A stretch of DNA of 64,000 nt from Brassica napus. Lineage: Eukaryota; Streptophyta; Magnoliopsida; Brassicales; Brassicaceae. A model generated the notes under the pieces. That model did no database searches. It was not told the DNA's origin and saw only the letters and a list, made by a program, of their open reading frames with translations. Made by a program: the position numbers and the translations under genes. This document shows, piece after piece, positions 54,660 through 64,000 of the stretch. The DNA lies in the NCBI RefSeq assembly GCF_020379485.1, contig NC_063442.1, forward strand, positions 10,751,509 to 10,815,508. Direction: 5' to 3'. Position 1 is the stretch's first letter; every line of letters begins with the position of its first letter.

Positions 54660-57600
54660 GAGAAAAAAATGAAAACTTTTAAAAATAACAGTTTTTAAAA
54701 AATTTATTTAAAAATATAATATATTGATGAAAAACTCTGAAAGAATACTCATCTATCCCCAAATATTATTGTTATCCTAATTTCTAAATCAGAAACTCAA
54801 ATCTATAAAAGTTCTGTGAAAAATGAAAACTTTCCAAAATAGAAGTTTTTAAGAAAATTATTTTAAAATATAACTTATTCATGAAAAACTCTAAAAGAAT
54901 ACTCATCTATCCACAAATATTCTTGTTATCCTAATTTCTAAATCACAAACTCAAATCTATAAAAGTTCTCTAGAAAATGAAAACTTTCCAAAAATAGCAG
55001 TTTTTAAAATAATTATTTAAAAATACAACTTATTCACGAAAAACTCTGAAAGAATACTCATCTATCCAAAAATATATTTGTTATCCTAATTTCTAAATCA
55101 CAAATCCAAATCTATAAAAGTTCTCTAAAAAATGAAAACATTCCGCAAATAGCAGTTTTTTAAAAAATTATTTAAAAATACAACTTATTCATGAAAAATT
55201 CTGAAAAATACTCATCTATCCACAAATATTCTTGTTATCCCAATTTCTAAATCACAAACTCAAACCTATAAAAGTTCTCTTAAAAATGAAAATTTTCCGA
55301 AAATAGCAGTTTTTTAAAAAATTATTTAAAAATACAACTTATTCATGAAAAACTCTAAAAAAAAACTCATCTATCCAAAATTATTCTTGTTATCCTAATT
55401 TCTAAATCACAAACTAAAATATATAAAAGTTCTCTAAGAAATGAAAACTTTCCAAAATAGCAATTTTTTAAAAAAATATTTAAAAATACAACTTATTCAT
55501 GAAAAACTCTCAAAGCATACTCATCTATCCACAAATATATTCGTTATCCTAATTTCTAAATCACAAACTCAATTGTATAAAAGTTCTCTAAAAAATAAAA
55601 ACTTTCCAAAAAGAGCAGTTTTTAAGAAATTTTTTTAAAAATACAATATATTGATGAAAAACTCTGAAAGAATACTCATCTATCCACAAATATTCATGTT
55701 ATCCTAATTTCTAAATCACAAACTCAAATCTATAAAAGTTCTCTTAAAAATGAAAAATTTCCAAAAATAGCAGCTTTTAAGAAAATTATTTAAAAATAAA
55801 ATATATTGATGAAAAACTCTGAAAGAATACTCATCTATCCACAAATATATTTGTTATCCTAATTTCTAAATCACAAACCCAAATCTAAAAAAGTTCTCAT
55901 AAAAATGAAAACTTTCCCAAAATAGCAGATTTTAAGAAAATTATTTAAAAATACAACTTATTCATGAAAAATTATGAAAGCATACTCATCTATCCACAAA
56001 TATATTTGTTATCCTAATTTCTAAATCACAAACTCAAATGTATAAAAATTCTCTAAAAAATGAAAACTTTCCAAAAATAACAGCTTTTAAGATAATTATT
56101 TAAAATAATAATATATTGATGAAAAACTTTAAAAGAATACTCATCTATCCACAAATATACTTGTTATCCTAATTTCTAAATCACAAACTCAAATGTATAA
56201 AAGTTCTCTAAAAAATGAAAACTTTCCAAAAATAGCAGCTTTTAAGATAATTATTTTAAAAAATAATATATTGATGAAAAACTCTGAGAGAAAACTCATC
56301 TATCCACAGATATTCTTGTTATCCTAATTTCTAAATCAAAAACTAAAATCTATAAAAGTTCTCTAAGAAATGAAAATTTTCCAAAAATAGCTTTTTTAAA
56401 AAACATTATTTAAAAATACAATATAATGATGAAAAATTCTGAAAGAATACTCATCTATCCACAAATATATTTGTTATCCAAATTTATAAATGACAAACTC
56501 AAATCTATAAAATTTCTCTTAAAAATGAAAACTTTCCCAAAATAGCAGTTTTTAAGAAAATTATTTAAAATACAATATATTGATGAAAAACTCTGAAAGA
56601 ATACTCATCTATCCAAAAATATTCTTGTTATCCTAAAATCTAAATCACAAACTCAAATCTATAAAAAGTTCTCTTAAAAATGAAAACTTTCCAAAAATAG
56701 CAGGTTTGAAGAAAATTATTTAAAAATACAATATGTTGATGAAAAAATCTGAAAGAATACTCATTTATCCACAAATATATTTGTTATCCTAATTTCTAAA
56801 TCACAAACCCAAATCTATAAAATTTCTTTAAAAAATGAAAACTTTTCAAAAATAGCAGTTTTTAAGAAAATTATTTAAGAATACAACTTATTCATGAACA
56901 ATTCTGAAAGCATACTCATCAATCCACAAATATATTTGTTATCCTAATTTTTAAATCACAAACCCAAATCTATAAAAGTTTTCTAAAACATTAAAACTTT
57001 CCAAAAATAGCAGTTTTTAAGAAAATTATTTAAAAATACAATATATTGATGAAAAACTCTGAAAGAATACTCATCTATCCACAAATATATTTGTTATCCT
57101 AATTTTTAAATCACAAACTAAAATCTATAAAATTTCTCTTAAAAATGAAAACTATCCCAAAATAGCAGTTTTTAAGAAAATTATTTAAAAATACAATATA
57201 TTGATGAAAAACTCTAAAAGAATACTCATCTATCCACAAATATTCTTGTTATGCTAATTTCTAAATCACAAACTCAAATCTAAAAAAGTTCTCATAAAAA
57301 TGAAAATTTTCCCAAAATAGCAGCTTTTAAGAAAATTATTTAAAAATACAACTTATTCATGAAAAATTATGAAAGCATACTCATCTATCCACACATATAT
57401 TTGTTATCCTAATTTTTAAAATACAAACCGAAATCCATAAAAGTTCTCTAAAAAATGAAAACTTTCCAAAAATAGCAGCTTTTAAGATAGTTATTTTTAA
57501 AAACAATATATTGACGAAAAACTCTGAAAGAATACTCATCTATCCACAAATATTCTTGTTATCCTTATTTGAAAATCACAAACTCAAATCTATAAAAGTT

Positions 57601-60600
57601 CTCTAAGAAATAAAAACTTTTCAAAAATAGCAGCTTTTAAGAAAATTATTTAAAAATACAATATATTGATGAAAAACTCTGAAAGAATACTCATCTATCC
57701 ACAAATATATTTGTTATCCAAATTTATAAATGACAAACTCAAATCTATAAAATTTCTCTTAAAAATGAAAACTTTCCCAAAGTAGCAGTTTTTAAGAAAA
57801 TTATTTAAAATACAATATATTGATGAAAAACTCTGAAAGAATACTCATCTATCCAAAAATATTCTTGTTATCCTAATTTCTAAATCACAAACTCAAATCT
57901 ATAAAAGTTCTCTTAAAAATGAAAACTTTCCAAAAATAGCAGCTTTTAAGAAAATTATTTAAAAATACAATATATTGATGAAAAACTCTGAAAGAATACT
58001 CATCTATCCACAAATATATTTGTTATCCTAATTTCTAAATCACAAACCCAAATCTATAAAATTTATTTAAAAAATGAAAACTTTCCAAAAATAGCAGATT
58101 TGAAGAAAATTATTTAAAAATACAATATGTTGATGAAAAAATCTGAAAGAATACTCATCTATCCACAAATAATCTTGTTATCCTAATTTAAAAATCACAA
58201 ACTCAAATCTTTAAAAGTTCTCTAAGAAATAAAACTTTTCAAAAATAGCAGTTTTTAAAAAAATTATTTAAGAATACAACTTATTCATGAACAATTCTGA
58301 AAGCATACTCATCAATCCACAAATATATTTGTTATCCTAATTTTTAAATCACAAACCCAAATCTATAAAAGTTTTCAAAAACATTAAAACTTTCCAAAAA
58401 TAGCAGTTTTTAAGAAAATTATTTAAAAATACAATATATTGATGAAAAACTCTGAAAGAATACTCATCTATCCACAAATATATTTGTTATCCTAATTTTT
58501 AAATCACAAACTAAAATCTATAAAATTTCTCTTAAAAATGAAAACTATCCCAAAATAGCAGTTTTTAAGAAAATTATTTAAAAATACAATATATTGATGA
58601 AAAACTCTAAAAGAATACTCATCTATCCACAAATATTCTTGTTATCCTAATTTCTAAATCACAAACTCAAATCTAAAAAAGTTCTCATAAAAATGAAAAC
58701 TTTCCCAAAATAGCAGCTTTTAAGAAAATTATTTAAAAATACAACTTATTCATGAAAAATTATGAAAGCATACTCATCTATCCACACATATATTTGTTAT
58801 CCTAATTTTTAAAATACAAACCGAAATCCATAAAAGTTCTCTAAAAAATGAAAACTTTCCAAAAATAGCAGCTTTTAAGATAGTTATTTTTAAAAACAAT
58901 ATATTGACGAAAAACTCTGAAAGAATACTCATCTATCCACAAATATTCTTGTTATCCTTATTTGAAAATCACAAACTCAAATCTATAAAAGTTTTCTAAG
59001 AAATAAAAACTTTTCAAAAATAGCAGCTTTTAAGAAAATTATTTAAAAATACAATATATTGATGAAAAACTCTGAAAGAATACTCATCTATCCACAAATA
59101 TTCTTGTAATCCTAATGTCTAAATCACAAAATCAAATGTATAAAAGTTCTCTAAAAAATGAAAACTTTGCAAAAATAGCAGTTTTTAAGAAAATTATTTA
59201 AAAATACAACTTATTCATGAAAAATTCCAAAAGAATACTAATCTAAACACAAATATTCTTGTTATCCTAATTTCTAAATCACAAACCCAAATCTATAAAG
59301 TTTCTCTATAACATTAAAACTTTCCAAAAATAGCAAGTTTTTAGGAAAATTATTTAAAAATACAATATATTGATGAAAAAATCTGAAAGAATATTCATAT
59401 ATCCACAAATATTCTTGTTATCCTAATTTCTAAATCACAAACTGAAATCTATAAAAGTTCTCTAAAAAATAAAAACTTTCCAAATATAGTAGTTTTAAAG
59501 AAAATTATTTTAAAATACAATATATTGATGAAAAACTCTGAAAGAATACTCATTTATCCACAAATATTCATGTTATCCTAATTTCTAAATCACAAACTTA
59601 AATATATAAAAGTTCTCTTAAAAATAAAAACTTTCCAAAAATAGCAGGTTTTAAGAAAATTATTTAAAAAAACAATATATTGATAAAAAACTCTCAAAAA
59701 ATACTCATCTATCCTCAAATATATTTGTTATCCTAATTTCTAAATCACAAACCCAAATCTTTAAAATTTCTCTAAAAAAAAAACTTTCCAAAAATAGTAG
59801 CTTTTAAGAAAATTATTTAAAAATACAACATATTGATGAAAAATTCTGAAATAATACTCATCTATACACTAATATTCTTGCTATCCTAGTTTCTAAATTA
59901 CAAACTCAAATATATAAAAGTTCTCTAAGAAATGAAAACTTTCCAAAAATAGCAATTTTTAAGAAAATTATTTAAGAATACAGTTGTAAAAAAAAAAAAA
60001 AAATTTAAGAATACAACTTATTCATGAACAATTCTGAAATCATACTCATCAATCCAGAAATATATTTGTTATCCTAATTTTTAAATCACAAACCAAATCT
60101 AAAAAAGTTCTATAGAAAATAAAAACTTTCCAAAAATAGCAACTTTTAAGAAAATTATTTAAAAATAAAACATATTGATGAAAAAATCTAAAATAATACT
60201 CATCTATAAACTAATATTCTTGCTATCCTAATTTCTAAATTACAAACTCAAATATATAAAAGTTCTATAAGAAATGAAAACTTTTCAAAAATAGCAGTTT
60301 TTAAGAAAATTATTTAAGAATACAACTTATTCATGAACAATTCTGAAAGCATACTCATCAATCCACAAATATTCTTGTTATCCTTATTTGAAAATCACAA
60401 ACTCTAATCTATAAAAGTTCTCTAAGAAATGAAAACTGTCCAAAAATAGCAGTTTTTAAGAAAAATATTTAAAATACAATATATTGATGAAAAATTCTGA
60501 AAGAATATTAATATATCCACAAATATTCTTGTTATCCTAATTTCTAAATCACAAACTCAAATCTATAAAAGTTCTCTAAAAAAATGAAAACTTTCCAAAA

Positions 60601-63600
60601 TAGCAAATTTTAAGAAAATTATTTAAAAATACAACTTATTCATGAAAATGTTTGAAAGCATACTCATTTATCCATAAATATATTTGTTATCCAAATTTCT
60701 AAATCACAAACCCAAATCTATAAAAGTTCTCTAAAAAATGAAAACTTTCCAAAAATAACAGCTTTTAAGATAATTATTTAAAAAAATAATATAATGATGA
60801 AAAATTCTGAAAGAATACTCATCTATCCATAAATATATTTGTTATCCTAATGTGTAAATAACAAACTCAAATCTATAAAATTTCTCTAAAAAATGAAAAC
60901 ATTCCAAACATAGCAGCTTTTAAGAAATTTATTTAAATCTATAAATGTTTTCTTAAAAATGAAAACTTTCCAAAAAGAGCAGTTTTTAAGAAAATTATTT
61001 TACAATACAATATATTGATGAAAAACTCTGAAAGAATACTCATCTATCCACAAATATTCTTGTTATTGTAATTTAAAAATCACAAACTCAAATCTATAAA
61101 AGTTCTTTAAGAAATGAAAACTTTCCAAAAATAGCAGTTTTTAAGAAAATTATTTAAAAATACAACTTATTCATGAAAAACTCTGAAAGAATACTCATCT
61201 GTCCACAAATATTCTTGTTATCCTAATTTCTAAATCACAAACTCAAATGTATAAAAGTTCTCTAAAAAATGAAAACTTTCCAAAAATAACAGCTTTTAAA
61301 ATAATTATATATTGATGAAAAACTCTAAAAGAATACGCATCTATTCACAAATATTCTTGTATAAAAGTTCTTTAAGAAATGAAAACCTTCCAAAAACAGC
61401 ACTTTTAAGAAAATTATTTAAAAATACAATTTATTCATGAAAAATTCTGAAAGAATACTAATCTAAACACATATATTCTTGTTATCCTAATTTCTAAATC
61501 ACAAACTCAAATCTATAAAAGTTTTCTTAAAAATAAAAACTTTCCAAAAATAGCAGTTTTAAAGAAAATTATTAAAAAATACAACTTATTCATGAAAAAC
61601 TCAGAAAGAATACTCATCTGTCCACAAATATTCTTGTTATCCTAATTTCTAAATCACAAACTCAAATATATAAAAGGTCTCTAAAAAATGAAAAGTTTCC
61701 AAAAATGGCAGTTTTTAAGAAAATTATTTAAAAATACAATATATTGATGAAAAACTCTGAAAAAAATACTCAAATATTCTTGTTATCCTAATTTCTAAAT
61801 CACAAACTCAAAACTAAAAAAGATCTCTAAGAAATGAAAACTTTCCAAAAATAGCAGTTTTTAAGAAAATTATTTAAAATACAACTTATTCATGAAAAAT
61901 TCTGAAAGAATACTAATCTAAACACAAATATTCTTGTTATCTTAATTTCTAAATCACAAACGCAAATCTATAAAATTTTACTAAAACATTAAAACTTTTC
62001 AAAAATAACAGCTTTTAAGAAAATTATTTAAAAATACAATATATTGATGAAAAACTCTGAAAGAATACTCATCTATCCACAAATTCTCTTGTAATCCTAA
62101 TGTCTAAATCACAAACTCAAATGTATAAAAGTTCTCTAAAAAATGAAAACTTTCCAAAAATAGCAGTTTTTAAGAAAATTATTTAAAAATACAACTTATT
62201 CATGAAAAATTCCGAAAGAATACTAATCTAAACACAAATATTCTTGTTATCCTAATTTCTAAATCACAAACCCAAATCTATAAAATTTCTCTAAAACATT
62301 AAAACTTTCCAAAAATAGCAGTTTTTAAGAAAATTATTTAAAAATACAATATATTGATGAAAAACTCTGAAAGAATATTCATATATCCACAAATATTCTT
62401 GTTATCCTAATTTCTAAATCACAAACTCAAATCTATAAAAGTTCTCTAAAAAAATGAAAACTTTCCAAAATAGCAGTTTTTAAGAAAATTATTTAAAAAT
62501 ACAACTTATTCATGAAAAACTTTGAAAGCATACTCATTTATCCACAAATATATTTGTTATCCAAATTTCTAAATCACAAGCACAAATCTATAAAAGTTCT
62601 CTAAAAATGAAAACTTTCCAAAAATAGCAGCTTTTAAAAAAAATTATTTAAAAATACAACTTATTCATGAAAAATTCTGAAAGAATACTCATCTATACAC
62701 AAATATTCTTGTAATCCTAATTTCTAAATCACAAACTCAAATCTTTAAAAGTTCTCCAAAAATTGAATACTTTTCAAAAATAGCAGTTTTTAAGAAAATT
62801 ATTTAAAAATATAATATATTGATGAAAAACTCTAAAAGAATACTCATCTATCCACATATAATCTTCTTATCCTAATTTCTAAATCACAAACTCAAATCTA
62901 TAAATGTTTTCTTAAAAATGAAAACTTTCCAAAAAGAGCAGTTTTTAAGAAAATTATTTTACAATACAATATATTGATGAAAAACTCTGAAAGAATACTC
63001 ATCTATCCACAAATATTCTTGTTATTTAATTTAAAAATCACAAACTCAAATCTATAAAAGTTCTCTAAGAAATGAAAACTTTCCAAAAATAGCAGTTTTT
63101 AAGAAAATTATTTAAAAATACAACTTATTCATGAAAAACTCTGAAAGAATACTCATTTGTCCACAAATATTCTTGTTATCCTAATTTCTAAATCACAAAC
63201 TCAAATGTATAAAAGTTCTCTAAAAAATGAAAACTTTCCAAAAATAACAGCTTTTAAAATAATTATATATTGATGAAAAACTCTAAAAGAATACGCATCT
63301 ATTCACAAATATTCTTGTTATCCTAATTCCTAAATCACAAACTCAAATGTATAAAAGTTCTTTAAGAAATGAAAACTTTCCAAAAACAGCAGTTTTTAAG
63401 AAAATTATTTAAAAATACAATTTATTCATGAAAAATTCTGAAAGAATACTAATCTAAACACATATATTCTTGTTATCCTAATTTCTAAATCACAAACTCA
63501 AATCTATAAAAGTTCTCTAAAAAATGAAAACTTTCCAAAAATAACAGCTTTTAAAATAATTATATATTGATGAAAAACTCTAAAAGAATACGCATCTATT

Positions 63601-64000
63601 CACAAATATTCTTGTTATCCTAATTCCTAAATCACAAACTCAAATGTATAAAAGTTCTTTAAGAAATGAAAACTTTCCAAAAACAGCAGTTTTTAAGAAA
63701 ATTATTTAAAAATACAATTTATTCATGAAAAATTCTGAAAGAATACTAATCTAAACACATATATTCTTGTTATCCTAATTTCTAAATCACAAACTCAAAT
63801 CTATAAAAGTTTTCTTAAAAATAAAAACTTTCCAAAAATAGCAGTTTTAAAGAAAATTATTAAAAAATACAACTTATTCATGAAAAACTCAGAAAGAATA
63901 CTCATCTGTCCACAAATATTCTTGTTATCCTAATTTCTAAATCACAAACTCAAATATATAAAAGGTCTCTAAAAAATGAAAAGTTTCCAAAAATGGCAGT
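54660..64000. repeat. AT-rich 154-155 bp tandem satellite array, continuing past the right edge
   Basis: The phrase GTTATCCTAATTTCTAAATC recurs every 154-155 bp (54771, 54925, 55080, 55234, 55389 and onward), giving about 60 monomers. Each monomer carries ATGAAAACTTTCC, AATAGCAG, a variable CAATATATTGATG or CAACTTATTCATG box, and ACTCATCTATCCAC. Several monomers are shortened by deletion (around 61300, 63260 and 63560). Multi-monomer blocks are duplicated (spacings 1,393, about 1,958 and 2,288 bp). Short ORFs in the array are not conserved between monomers. It is not the known Arabidopsis 178-bp centromere repeat as far as I can judge. Confidence 0.93.

Noticed and set aside
1..64000. tRNA, rRNA or organellar insertions
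   Set aside because: I saw no cloverleaf-type sequence with A and B boxes, no rRNA core motifs and no long plastid or mitochondrial gene text; a dedicated scan could still find a short one.

Overview
The window is plant nuclear DNA: AT-rich, with spliced genes, LTR retrotransposons, MULEs, Helitrons, PIF/Harbinger elements, MITEs and a satellite. The genes recognised (an OTS/ULP1 SUMO protease, ML-domain lipid-recognition genes, a class II trehalose-phosphate-synthase pseudogene, a defensin-like gene, and captured ISS1/VAS1 and CAND1 fragments) and the repeat families point to a Brassicaceae genome, probably Brassica or Raphanus. The species call is inference.

Layout. 1-2459: 5' eleven exons of an OTS1/OTS2-type SUMO protease (minus), running off the left edge. 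2830-3902: a degenerate Helitron-like insertion. 4105-10333: an ML-domain gene (minus) broken by a 1-nt deletion and carrying a very young, complete Ty1/copia element (4729-9445) in its last intron. 10741-13110: relics of a segmental duplication (5' scraps of the OTS gene and of a third ML gene) around an unidentified 1.8-kb block. 13999-19898: two related Mutator-like elements, A (4.4 kb) and B (1.25 kb, a deletion derivative), in opposite orientation 0.2 kb apart, each with its own 9-bp target duplication. 21464-23042: a Helitron with a 414-bp tandem duplication, and a LINE tail inserted beside its 5' end. 24138-24460: a glycine-rich pseudogene. 24936-25115: another OTS scrap. 26388-27910: a PIF/Harbinger-type element carrying fragments of host genes. 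28192-29390: an intact ML gene. 30599-31379: a TPS pseudogene.

31380-47562 is a nest of two LTR retrotransposons, both read on the minus strand. The outer Athila-like Ty3/gypsy element (TSD TGAGG) is interrupted by an inner Tat-like element at 32832-42111 (TSD CTCAT). Both carry gag-protease but no reverse transcriptase, RNase H or integrase, so both look non-autonomous. The inner element also has an opposite-strand ORF. Each LTR carries, about 150-180 bp from the U3 end, an array of inverted repeats built on the same GTCGCT/AGCGAC hexamer; in the inner LTRs this is about 20 copies of a perfect 24-26 bp palindrome centred on TACGTA.

47563-54660 is AT-rich spacer with a Stowaway-like MITE, a two-exon defensin-like gene (53162-53517) and a small Harbinger-like MITE. 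From about 54660 to the right edge runs a 154-155 bp AT-rich satellite of roughly 60 monomers with block duplications.

The two most unusual signals are the palindrome arrays in two different LTR families, and the MULE pair with GC-rich subterminal arrays that share a core motif at both ends. Intact host genes are only the OTS gene (partial), the ML gene at 28.2-29.4 kb and the defensin-like gene. Most of the rest is mobile DNA accumulated around a tandem OTS-ML duplication.
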